DNA from: Acidobacteriota bacterium
Lineage (GTDB): Bacteria > Acidobacteriota > Terriglobia > Terriglobales > Acidobacteriaceae
Direction of reading: 5' to 3'
NCBI GenBank assembly: GCA_021799405.1
Contig: JAJZAL010000115.1
Span: forward strand, 1 to 15,946
Length of the DNA stretch: 15,946 nucleotides
A program made the position numbers and the translations under genes. Position 1 is the first letter of the stretch, and each line of letters starts with the position of its first letter. Under the pieces are notes generated by a model. That model saw only the letters and a program-made list of their open reading frames with translations. It searched no databases and had not been told where the DNA came from. Below are positions 5,711 to 12,901 of the stretch, one piece after another.

Positions 5711-8239
5711 TCAGCGATACCAGAGAATGTGTGCCTCCTCGAGGGGAACGAATGCCTCGGGATGATACGCAACGATCCTCGGCGTATAGTCGCTCGCGGG
5801 CCGATCCGCGGGAACGCTCGCTGAAAAGCGCCATGCATTCTGGCCTACCAGCGCTTCTCCCCGCGTCATCACATGACGAACCGGTTCCCCTCCGTCGCGA
5901 CTTTCGGCGTAGAGCTCCACTTGAACCGCCTCGGGCCCTAATTCATCCAGGCAGACCTGTAACTGGAAGCAATGGGCTTCGTCCTCGGTCTCAACGCGCA
6001 GCGGGCCAAAGCGCAGCCTGGACCAGTGACTGGCAAGTTCGCGGCGCCAGTTCAAGAGGCTCTCTGCGATGCTGGTTCCATCCGAACTGCGCCGCCGGTA
6101 GGCAGAGGCCAGCGGAAGATAGTGCTTTTCGGTATATTCGCGCACGCAGCGCGTGGCCGAGAAGGCAGGCGTGAGGCGCGCCATGCTCTCGCGCATGCGC
6201 CGGATCCAGGCGACGGGGACGCCCGATGCGTCGCGATCGTAGAACTCCGGGATCACTTCCTGTTCCAGCAGCGTATAGAGCTGCTCGGCTTCGGCGGCGT
6301 CCCAGGCAGGATCATCGCCGTGCTCGCGGCCGTCGCCAAGCGCCCATCCCACCTCGGGCGTATACGCTTCCGCCCACCAGCCATCCAGCTCGGAGAGGTT
6401 CAGGCCGCCATTCACAAGCACCTTCATGCCGCTCGTCCCACATGCCTCCCAGGGCCGGCGCGGCATATTCAGCCACACATCCACGCCCTGTACAAGGTGC
6501 TCCGTCAGGCGCATGTCATAGTCGCTGAGAAAGACCACCTGCGAGCGGGCGGGCGTGCGGCGGATAAACTCGATCCACTGCCGGATCATCTCCTGCCCTT
6601 CGGTGTCTTGCGGATGCGCTTTGCCGGCGAGCACCAACTGCACAGGCCGCGTCTGATTCGTGAGAATTGCCATCAGGCGCTCGGGATTGTGCAGAAGCAG
6701 ATTGGGCCGCTTATAGGTGGCGAAGCGGCGGGCAAAACCCAGCGTAAGCGTATCTGATTCGAAGATCTTCTCGACCTGCGCAATCTCGTCTTCGGAACCA
6801 CCGTGCCCCGCGACCTGGCGCACCAGCCGCTTGCGGATGAACTCCACGAGCGATTTGCGGGCGACTTTGCGCATTCGCCACAGGTGCGCGTCGGGCACCT
6901 GCCGAATACCATCACCGAGCCTTGTCTCATCGGAGTCCCATCGCTGTGGTCCGCAGGCCTCGGTCCACAGATTGTCGGCCTCCGTCGAATCCCAGATGGG
7001 CACGTGCACTCCATTCGTCACGTACCCGATCGGCACTTCCGCCTCGGGCCATCGCGGAAAAACATTCTGGAAGAGGTGCCGGCTCACCTGCCCATGCAGG
7101 CGGCTGACGCCATTCACCGCGCCGCTACCGCGCATCGCAAGCAAAGCCATGCTGAACGGTTCGGAATCGTCACAGTGATTCTGCCGGCCCAGCGCCAGGA
7201 AATCGCGCATCGAAATGCGTAACCGCTCCTGGGCGTAGCCGCGAAATCGCCGCTCGACAAGGCTGGGAGCAAACCGGTCAAAGCCGGCTGCCACCGGTGT
7301 ATGCGTGGTGAAGAGGTTGCCGGCGCGCGTGATGGCAAGCGCCGTCTCGAAGGGTACGTTCGCCTCCTCCATGTAGTCTCGCGCTCTCTCCAGAACCACG
7401 AAGGCCGCGTGGCCCTCGTTGAGGTGACAGACCTCTGGCCTGAGACCGAGCGCGCGCAGCAACCGCCAGCCGCCGATTCCCAGCACCTGTTCCTGGATGA
7501 TTCGCAACTCAGGCCCGCCGCCATAGAGCTCGCCGGTGATGGGACGGTACTCAGGCAGGTTGGCCGGATCGTTGGTGTCGAGCAGATACAGCTTTACCCG
7601 CCCCACCTCCACCTCCCAGGCCCGCACCCATAGTCTGAAGCCAGGCAACTGCAAGGCAATCCGCAACCACTCACCCGAAACTTGACGCACCGGCCGGATG
7701 GGAAGTTGTCCGGGGTCGTTGAAGGGATAGAGCGCCAACTGCCGGCCCTCAACATCAATTCGCTGACGAAAATAGCCTACCTGGTACAACAATCCGACAC
7801 CGACCACCGGAACACCAAGATCGCTGGCAGCCTTCAGCTGATCGCCAGCCACATTGCCCAGGCCGCCGGAGTAGATCGGCAAGGCATCGCTCAACATGTA
7901 TTCCATGCTGAAGTACGCCACCGACTTGAATTGTGCCTCAGGATGGGTTCGGTCAAACCAACTCGCAGTCTCTTCGCGCCGCTTTCTCCGCGCCAGGATC
8001 TCATTGAGCTTCTCGCGGAACTGAACGTCAGCCGCCGAAGCCTCCAGCTTTTCATGCGACACCGTCTGCAGCATCGCCCACGGGTTCCGCGTCAGCTCCC
8101 ACATCTCCGGATCGAGCTGGCTCCACAAGTCATCCGCGGCGTGGTTCCATGACCATCGCAGGTTCATCGCAACCTCTGCCAATGCGGCCATCACAGAGGA
8201 TTCGGGCGTAGAGGCCCCTGAAGAAGAATCTGCTTCCAT
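5711..8239 (-). CDS. glgP: Alpha-glucan (glycogen/maltodextrin) phosphorylase, DUF3417-containing
   Basis: This 842-residue enzyme releases glucose-1-phosphate from alpha-1,4-glucans. The N-terminal segment with AMNLRWSWNHAADDLWSQLD is the DUF3417-like region of the short-chain-type bacterial family. Further along are YFSMEYMLSDALPIYSGGLG, CHLNEGHAAF, the THTPVAAGFDRF block, GYVTNGVH, and FARRFATYKRPNLLL. GTSGMK carries the PLP-binding lysine, K606 by my count. The last 100 or so residues are beta-rich and less conserved. The start is ATG 8239, preceded by GGAG at 6 nt; an in-frame TTG at 8251 is less likely. It is a single-gene unit, convergent with the upstream operon, and serves storage-polysaccharide turnover. 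The sequence shows no functional link to its neighbours. Confidence 0.93.
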   Translation of the reverse strand: MEADSSSGASTPESSVMAALAEVAMNLRWSWNHAADDLWSQLDPEMWELTRNPWAMLQTVSHEKLEASAADVQFREKLNEILARRKRREETASWFDRTHPEAQFKSVAYFSMEYMLSDALPIYSGGLGNVAGDQLKAASDLGVPVVGVGLLYQVGYFRQRIDVEGRQLALYPFNDPGQLPIRPVRQVSGEWLRIALQLPGFRLWVRAWEVEVGRVKLYLLDTNDPANLPEYRPITGELYGGGPELRIIQEQVLGIGGWRLLRALGLRPEVCHLNEGHAAFVVLERARDYMEEANVPFETALAITRAGNLFTTHTPVAAGFDRFAPSLVERRFRGYAQERLRISMRDFLALGRQNHCDDSEPFSMALLAMRGSGAVNGVSRLHGQVSRHLFQNVFPRWPEAEVPIGYVTNGVHVPIWDSTEADNLWTEACGPQRWDSDETRLGDGIRQVPDAHLWRMRKVARKSLVEFIRKRLVRQVAGHGGSEDEIAQVEKIFESDTLTLGFARRFATYKRPNLLLHNPERLMAILTNQTRPVQLVLAGKAHPQDTEGQEMIRQWIEFIRRTPARSQVVFLSDYDMRLTEHLVQGVDVWLNMPRRPWEACGTSGMKVLVNGGLNLSELDGWWAEAYTPEVGWALGDGREHGDDPAWDAAEAEQLYTLLEQEVIPEFYDRDASGVPVAWIRRMRESMARLTPAFSATRCVREYTEKHYLPLASAYRRRSSDGTSIAESLLNWRRELASHWSRLRFGPLRVETEDEAHCFQLQVCLDELGPEAVQVELYAESRDGGEPVRHVMTRGEALVGQNAWRFSASVPADRPASDYTPRIVAYHPEAFVPLEEAHILWYR

Positions 8240-8339
8240 CGCAGGCTCCAATGAATCTCAATTTTTGGCGGTAAATCGCACCTTCACTCCCTAAGATGCG
8301 CGCAGCGGGCAAAACGTGCCTTCTGATTTCCGGATTCCA

Positions 8340-8370
8340 GTTATAGAAAATTCATTCGCGCCCGACGCAA
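8340..8370 (-). promoter_or_regulatory. Weak candidate promoter for the phosphorylase gene
   Basis: Read on the minus strand, TTGCGT (8365-8370) and TATAAC (8340-8345) resemble -35 and -10 boxes, but the spacer is 19 nt. It sits in a locally AT-rich patch and would give a leader of about 90 nt. It is the only pair I could see in the 160-nt gap, and it may be chance. Confidence 0.25.
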
Positions 8371-8398
8371 CATTGCGCGCTGAACGGAGTCTATTCTT

Positions 8399-8890
8399 GT
8401 GTTGCGCTCTTTCAACGCCCGCAAGGAGCGGCTCAACAAATTGTCTGCAGGGAATCGAATCACGAATGTGAGAAGCGTCACGCTGAAAGCCATTTTCGGA
8501 ATGAGAATGCCGGCGCGAAGCACCCTCTCTTCGTTGCGGCGGACCTTCAGACCGTATTGCTTTGGACTCATCGCACTGGCAGCCGCCATCGTCTTTTGGG
8601 GAGCTGCCTCCAGGCTGTCCTACTATCATTTCCATCCCGACCGCGAGCAGCGCGCTTCGGTTTTGAGATTATGGATCGAGATCCGGTATGACTTCGGACC
8701 TGTCACATCAAGGCACGGAATCCGGCTTGCTCCCGTTACCTCACAGGCTCTCTCCATTCCTGCGCAGCTACGATGCAGCGTTGGCTGCGCCGACGCACTC
8801 GCTGTGCCCGTGTCTGTTCGCAGATTTTCGCTGTCTGCATCCCTGGTCCCGCTTCGTTCGCCTCCAGCCAGCCAGTGCCTTCGAGCCTGA
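8399..8890 (+). CDS. Doubtful small single-pass membrane protein
   Basis: An open frame of 163 codons starts with GTG at 8399, behind a GGAG about 9 nt upstream; ATG 8501 or 8507 would give a shorter form. The middle part looks protein-like: a basic stretch, then a helix CFGLIALAAAIVFWGAAS (about residues 55-72), then LSYYHFHPDREQRASVLRLW. After that the sequence becomes Ser/Pro/Arg-rich without pattern, as in non-coding frames. Another frame (8688-9047) is also open, so coding bias is weak here. Either a short membrane protein truly ends near 8690 and has been frameshifted, or the frame is fortuitous. No function is assigned. The next gene has its own strong ribosome site. Confidence 0.3.
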   Translation: MLRSFNARKERLNKLSAGNRITNVRSVTLKAIFGMRMPARSTLSSLRRTFRPYCFGLIALAAAIVFWGAASRLSYYHFHPDREQRASVLRLWIEIRYDFGPVTSRHGIRLAPVTSQALSIPAQLRCSVGCADALAVPVSVRRFSLSASLVPLRSPPASQCLRA

Positions 8891-8905
8891 GACGGCGTTG
8901 CGGCT

Positions 8906-8923
8906 GCGCCCATGCGTGGGCGC
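8906..8923. other. Perfect 7-bp stem-loop upstream of the rhodanese-like gene
   Basis: GCGCCCA (8906-8912), loop TGCG, then TGGGCGC (8917-8923). It lies about 60 nt before the start at 8987, within what would be its leader. No T-run follows, so it could be an mRNA structure or a protein-binding site. Confidence 0.3.
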
Positions 8924-8986
8924 GGAGACAGCATGCCGCGGAATCAACTGCACACTTCAGCCTTTTTTCTTGTGGAGGAGCACACC

Positions 8987-9502
8987 ATGGATACGCTTGG
9001 CTCCCTGTCACTTTGGTCTCTGTCTGCGATCGCCCTGGCAGGCGTGACCATTCCCATATGGCAGATTTCGCGAATCGGCAGACACAACTATTTCGACGAC
9101 TCCCAGGTCAATCCTCTGCCTTCCGCCGGCCGCACCCCTGTGCCCGCGCTGCCTGTGCAGGTCCCCGGTGGCTCTGAGCCTGCTCAGAAGCAGACCCGGC
9201 CGACAAAATGGATCTCCGTCGATGTGTTCAGGACTCTGCTTGGCGACGAGTCCAATCACCCGGTCGTCATCGATCTCAGACCGGAATCGCAGTGGACACC
9301 GTTTCCCATCCCGGATGTGTTCGTGCTGCGCCTCGCGCCACAAGATCTGATCGATGTACTGGCGTGGCTTCCACCTGACCGGAGCGTTGTCTTCTACGGG
9401 GCCTCCAACTTCTCCATCTTCCTGATTGAGATCAGCGGGTGCATGGAGGGTTCCGCGCCGCTCTATTTTCTGGAAGGTGATCTCTGCCGGGAAGCCGCAT
9501 GA
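8987..9502 (+). CDS. Membrane-anchored rhodanese-like protein lacking the catalytic Cys
   Basis: The start is ATG 8987 because GGAGGAG lies 6 nt upstream; the open frame extends further back without such a site. The 171-residue product has an N-terminal membrane segment (about residues 6-26, LSLWSLSAIALAGVTIPIW). A Pro-rich linker with many polar residues (about 40-75) leads to a rhodanese-like domain (about 75-165). The domain opens WISVDVFRTLL and keeps VVIDLRPESQW, the usual DxR strand. Where rhodaneses have the Cys loop (VVxYCxxG), this protein reads VVFYGASNFS, with Gly138 at the Cys position. Sulfur transfer by a thiocysteine is therefore not expected. A binding or regulatory role is possible. 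It stands alone, converging on the cytochrome operon. Confidence 0.8.
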   Translation: MDTLGSLSLWSLSAIALAGVTIPIWQISRIGRHNYFDDSQVNPLPSAGRTPVPALPVQVPGGSEPAQKQTRPTKWISVDVFRTLLGDESNHPVVIDLRPESQWTPFPIPDVFVLRLAPQDLIDVLAWLPPDRSVVFYGASNFSIFLIEISGCMEGSAPLYFLEGDLCREAA

Positions 9503-9680
9503 ACTGATCCTTGCGGGCTGCGCGTTCGCCGGCGCCCGTTCGGCTCGCTGCCCGGCTGTAGCAGATTCTGCGCGGCTGCAACGAACCTGGATGCCGAAGC
9601 ACGGTTCGGTCTTACAGCAAGAGCTGCCTCTCAGAACTTCGGGAGTGGCGCTGAAGCTCTGATCCTGCTCCAAGCAAAAA

Positions 9681-9722
9681 CAAGCCGGAATTCTGTTGCT
9701 CGTGCAACGGGATTCCGGCTTG
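9681..9722. terminator. Strong bidirectional intrinsic terminator
   Basis: A 19-nt arm at 9681-9699 pairs with 9704-9722 around a TCGT tetraloop, with only two T-G wobbles interrupting Watson-Crick pairing. The plus-strand stem is followed by AAATGTTTTT. On the other strand the stem is followed by TTTTTG (AAAAA at 9676-9680 on the plus strand). It is placed between the convergent rhodanese-like gene and the cytochrome operon and should stop both transcripts. Confidence 0.88.
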
Positions 9723-9753
9723 AAATGTTTTTGCCAGTGAGGTAATCCGGCAG

Positions 9754-11145
9754 CTACCAGTTGTCCTGCGACTTCTGTTGCTTTGACCAGAGGAACTCGA
9801 CAATCTGGTGAATGTCCTCGTCGCTGAGCAGGTTCTTCCACGCGGGCATATACAAGGGCGGTTGCGGTCCCTTTGTATTTGCCAGTGGTGGCACTCTGCC
9901 GTTGCGGATGATCTCAAGAACATCATCCTTCGAGTAGTCGCTTGCAAGGTGCAGCAGCGAAGGCACTTCTCCGCCTTGCGCGTTGGGATTCGGCACGCCG
10001 CCCTGGAGATCGGTACCGTGACAGCCTGCGCAGCCAAAACGCCCAAAGTCGAGCTTGCCCGCTGCAATCGCGGCATCTTCAGGAGTAGGGGCTTGCCCCT
10101 TGCCGGCCACGATCGCCTGCGCATCCGTCGCTGTGGCAGTCGCCAGAAAGGCGATTACAGCTTTTCGCTCGGTGGCCGGCATGTCAAACGCCGGCATGGA
10201 GCTGCCCGGATACACGAGCTGTGGATTCACCAGTTGTTCGTCAAGCCAATTGGTCGAGTGCCGCTTGGTGACGCCGAGAAGATCGGGTCCCACTTTTGCT
10301 CCCACGCCGCCAATCGAGTGACAAACGAGGCAGTCCTTTTGAACGAAAAGTTCGCGGCCGTAGCTGGGGCTGGGTATCAACGGCTCGCTCGCATAATAAG
10401 CCCCCATGTCCGCATTGGTTAGCGAGAGCATGTAGTACGTGAGCGCGCGCGCCTGGCCGCGAGTGAAGTGGAAGTTGGGCATCGCGGAGCCCGGAGAAAC
10501 CGCGCTGGGGTTCAGGAAATGCTGCTCCAGCCACTGCGGCGAGCGGAGGCTGGCGCCTTCTTCGCTGAGGTCCGGGCCGATGCTGCCGCCAATGCCGTTC
10601 AGTTTATGGCAGCCGCGGCATCCCTCCGTCTCGAAGAGCCGCCGCCCCTCGGTCAGCTCGGGAACGCCGGGAATATCGCCTTCCTTGTGGCATCGCCCGC
10701 AGGAGGCGCGCACGTAATCGGCCGGCAGCAGTGGCGTCTGCCAGAACGGCACGTTTCCGTGCGCATCCTTTACATCAGTAGCCAGCCCCTGGCCTCCATG
10801 GCAAATGGTGCAGCCAAATTTGGAAGGCACGTGGGGACCGAGCCCCTGGTGATAGTGGAAAGGCTCCGGCGCATTCTTCATGGTCGGATCTTCCACGCCC
10901 TGGTGGCATGTGGTACAGCGATCAACCCGCTGCAACCCCGGCAGCAGGATTTGCTGAATCTGCGGAGGCGTGTTGAGAACGGCGGCTTTGGTCACCGCGT
11001 TAGGCTCTCCCTGCGCCTCCATTTGCAGGTACTCATGCTGATACTTCTTCCACGAGGGAGTGCTGGCTTGCCACACCGCCGCTATGATCAGCACCAACGC
11101 GAACAAGCTTAGCGCGAAGAATATTTGCGGTAATCTGCGTCCCAT
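9754..11145 (-). CDS. Membrane-anchored hexahaem cytochrome c of a bc-type complex
   Basis: This 463-residue protein has its start (ATG 11145) sharing one base with the stop of the cytochrome b gene (TAATG). An uncleaved-looking membrane anchor is at about residues 7-25. There are six haem c motifs: CTTCH (77-81), CTICH (112-116), CGRCH (149-153), CRGCH (176-180), CLVCH (272-276) and CAGCH (372-376). The last three each head a class-I-like module with a plausible Met ligand in GSAMPNF (M222), SSMPAF (M317) and YMPAW (M433). The first three lie in a compact N-terminal region that also has several extra His residues. It takes the place of cytochrome c1/f as electron acceptor of the Rieske protein and is probably exposed on the periplasmic side. 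It is the last gene of the operon, before a strong terminator. Confidence 0.9.
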   Translation of the reverse strand: MGRRLPQIFFALSLFALVLIIAAVWQASTPSWKKYQHEYLQMEAQGEPNAVTKAAVLNTPPQIQQILLPGLQRVDRCTTCHQGVEDPTMKNAPEPFHYHQGLGPHVPSKFGCTICHGGQGLATDVKDAHGNVPFWQTPLLPADYVRASCGRCHKEGDIPGVPELTEGRRLFETEGCRGCHKLNGIGGSIGPDLSEEGASLRSPQWLEQHFLNPSAVSPGSAMPNFHFTRGQARALTYYMLSLTNADMGAYYASEPLIPSPSYGRELFVQKDCLVCHSIGGVGAKVGPDLLGVTKRHSTNWLDEQLVNPQLVYPGSSMPAFDMPATERKAVIAFLATATATDAQAIVAGKGQAPTPEDAAIAAGKLDFGRFGCAGCHGTDLQGGVPNPNAQGGEVPSLLHLASDYSKDDVLEIIRNGRVPPLANTKGPQPPLYMPAWKNLLSDEDIHQIVEFLWSKQQKSQDNW

Positions 11146-12431
11146 TACTCTGCCCCCGCAACAACGTGTACCCAAGGTGGAACAAATGCCCAGCCTGGGC
11201 CACGGAAGAAGGTTCCAATGACAATCAGAACCAGATTGATAACAACGAAGATGGTGAAGAGCCAGATCGCCCACTTCCGGTCAGAGGGCCTGCGGCTGGG
11301 GTTCCGGTCAAAGTACGGTATCACCAGCAGCGCCAGCACCATCAGCGACGGCGCAACCACTCCACCGATCAAGGCCGAGTGACTGACCAGTTCCTGGAGC
11401 CCCAGAAAGTACCACGGAGCCTTGGCTGGATTCGGAGTCTTGGCCGGATTGGCCAATTCTTCAAGCGGCGCATGCCAGAACAACGACGTCGCCATCACCA
11501 CCGTCACCGTTGCCATCAGAGCAATGGCCTCGCGGAAGAACGCGAACGGATACGAAAAGACCGCGTCTTCTTCCTCTTCGGGAGCGACCGTTTCGAAGAT
11601 GGGTTTGCCGGTGACGACCTCCATCAAGCCGTAGGTCTTATCGCTAGAAGCCGCCACTGCCTGCAGCGGCGCGGTTTGCGGTGTTGCGCCGATGGTCACC
11701 AGTTCTTCAGGCTTGTTCGGCTTCAGCTTCCAGATCGGCCGCGAGAGGCCGCCATCCTTGCGGATCCGCCAGAAGTGAACAATGGTGAGGAGAATGACGA
11801 GTGAAGGAAGCACCGCGACATGGAGAACATAGAAGCGAATCAGTGCTTCCTGCCCAACGGTATGCCCGCCCAGCAACAACTCTCGAATGTAGTTGCCAAC
11901 GAATGGAGCATAACCGCCGATGTTGGTCCCCACCGTAATGGCCCAGAACGCAAGCTGGTCCCAGGGCAACAGGTAGCCTGTGAATGACAGCCCCAGAGTC
12001 AGCAGCAGAAGAATCACGCCGACGACCCAGTTAAACTGCCGCGGTTTCTTATACGACCCCGTATAAAACACGCGGCACATATGAAGAAATACGCATATCA
12101 CCATGGCGTGCGCCGCCCAGCGATGCATGCTGCGTAGAAACGGGCCCATGAAGACGACAAACTGCAGGTCCTTCATGTCCTGGTACGCCACCGACGGATA
12201 AGGCCGGTAATAGCACATCAGCGCGATCCCGGTTGTGACCAGGACGAGGAACAGGAAGAAGGTGATGAAACCCAGGTAAAAGGTGTGGTTGAACTTGAAG
12301 TGCTCTTTCTTCACCTTGGCCGGATGAATGTGCAGCCAAACGTTGAGAAAGACCAGCTCCGACTTGCCCTTGTCAGTGGACAAGGGATCACGCCGGACAA
12401 TAGATTGCCAGATTTCCCGGATCAAATTCAT
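11145..12431 (-). CDS. Cytochrome b of a bc-type quinol oxidoreductase (b6 and subunit IV fused)
   Basis: This 428-residue protein has about seven membrane helices. Helix B carries H103 and H117, 14 apart. Helix D carries H204 and H219, 15 apart, the spacing of cytochrome b6 and not of mitochondrial cytochrome b. [13 protein letters not shown] (about 151-163) is the conserved cd/Qo region. A hydrophilic joint of about 65 residues (225-290, with EEEED) separates the b6-like half from the subunit-IV-like half. The Qo PEWY motif reads A338-P339-W340-Y341, so the Glu is missing. Variants of this motif are known in menaquinone-using complexes. The start lies 2 nt after the Rieske stop and the stop overlaps the hexahaem gene. 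It is the quinol-oxidising, proton-translocating core. Confidence 0.93.
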   Translation of the reverse strand: MNLIREIWQSIVRRDPLSTDKGKSELVFLNVWLHIHPAKVKKEHFKFNHTFYLGFITFFLFLVLVTTGIALMCYYRPYPSVAYQDMKDLQFVVFMGPFLRSMHRWAAHAMVICVFLHMCRVFYTGSYKKPRQFNWVVGVILLLLTLGLSFTGYLLPWDQLAFWAITVGTNIGGYAPFVGNYIRELLLGGHTVGQEALIRFYVLHVAVLPSLVILLTIVHFWRIRKDGGLSRPIWKLKPNKPEELVTIGATPQTAPLQAVAASSDKTYGLMEVVTGKPIFETVAPEEEEDAVFSYPFAFFREAIALMATVTVVMATSLFWHAPLEELANPAKTPNPAKAPWYFLGLQELVSHSALIGGVVAPSLMVLALLVIPYFDRNPSRRPSDRKWAIWLFTIFVVINLVLIVIGTFFRGPGWAFVPPWVHVVAGAE

Positions 12432-12433
12432 GG

Positions 12434-12889
12434 TTACACCATCAACCGGTAGCTGGCCGGCACGATTTTATCTTTATCGACGAGAAGTTGGCCGTCGCGC
12501 GCAAGCGTTACCTCAAACCAGTTCAGCGGCCTGGGCGCGGGGCCATGAACAACCTTGCCGCTTTCGGCAAAGATACTGCCATGGCAAGGGCAGTGAAACT
12601 GGTCGTCGTTCGTGAAGAACTTGACCGTGCAACCTAAATGCGTGCATACTGCGCTGGCCACTGAAAACCCCTTGTCCCGATCCCGAAAGACGTAAATCTT
12701 TTCGTCGGCCAGAAAGGTTGGCGCGCCGTAGGCGAAATCCAGGGGCTTGCCTATCTTGAACGTTTGCGGCGGCTCATAGAACACACTCGGAGTCATAAAC
12801 CGCACGACGGCGCCAAAACTCACCGCCATAGCTGAACCGAGCGTTGCCATGCCCGCCGTTCCCCAACTGAGAAAAGATCGTCGATTCAT
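12434..12889 (-). CDS. Rieske [2Fe-2S] protein of the bc-type complex
   Basis: This 151-residue protein starts [10 protein letters not shown], a short twin-arginine-like start, and continues into a hydrophobic segment (about residues 11-30) that would be an uncleaved anchor. The cluster ligands are C82 and H84 in CTHLGC and C100 and H103 in CPCHGS, with C87 and C102 for the disulfide. The remaining structure is short, as in b6f-type Rieske proteins. It lies 12 nt after the GltD-like gene and 2 nt before cytochrome b. It takes one electron from quinol at the Qo site and passes it to the hexahaem cytochrome, working in the periplasm. Confidence 0.93.
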   Translation of the reverse strand: MNRRSFLSWGTAGMATLGSAMAVSFGAVVRFMTPSVFYEPPQTFKIGKPLDFAYGAPTFLADEKIYVFRDRDKGFSVASAVCTHLGCTVKFFTNDDQFHCPCHGSIFAESGKVVHGPAPRPLNWFEVTLARDGQLLVDKDKIVPASYRLMV

Positions 12890-12901
12890 TGCGCTGCTCT
12901 C

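Noticed and set aside
5972..6757. Plus-strand open frame of 261 codons opposite the phosphorylase
   Set aside because: It is a shadow frame of the glgP gene, with no ribosome site or recognisable domain.
5183..8304. Repeated AAGATGCGCGCA at 5183 and 8293
   Set aside because: These are two short GC-rich copies with no common context, likely chance.
8688..9047. Plus-strand frame of 119 codons rich in Cys, Pro and Leu
   Set aside because: It overlaps the rhodanese-like start, lacks a clear ribosome site and shows no pattern of a folded protein.
9008..9841. Minus-strand open frame of 277 codons over the rhodanese-like gene and terminator
   Set aside because: It runs through the strong hairpin terminator at 9681-9722 and overlaps the cytochrome gene end; its composition is not protein-like.
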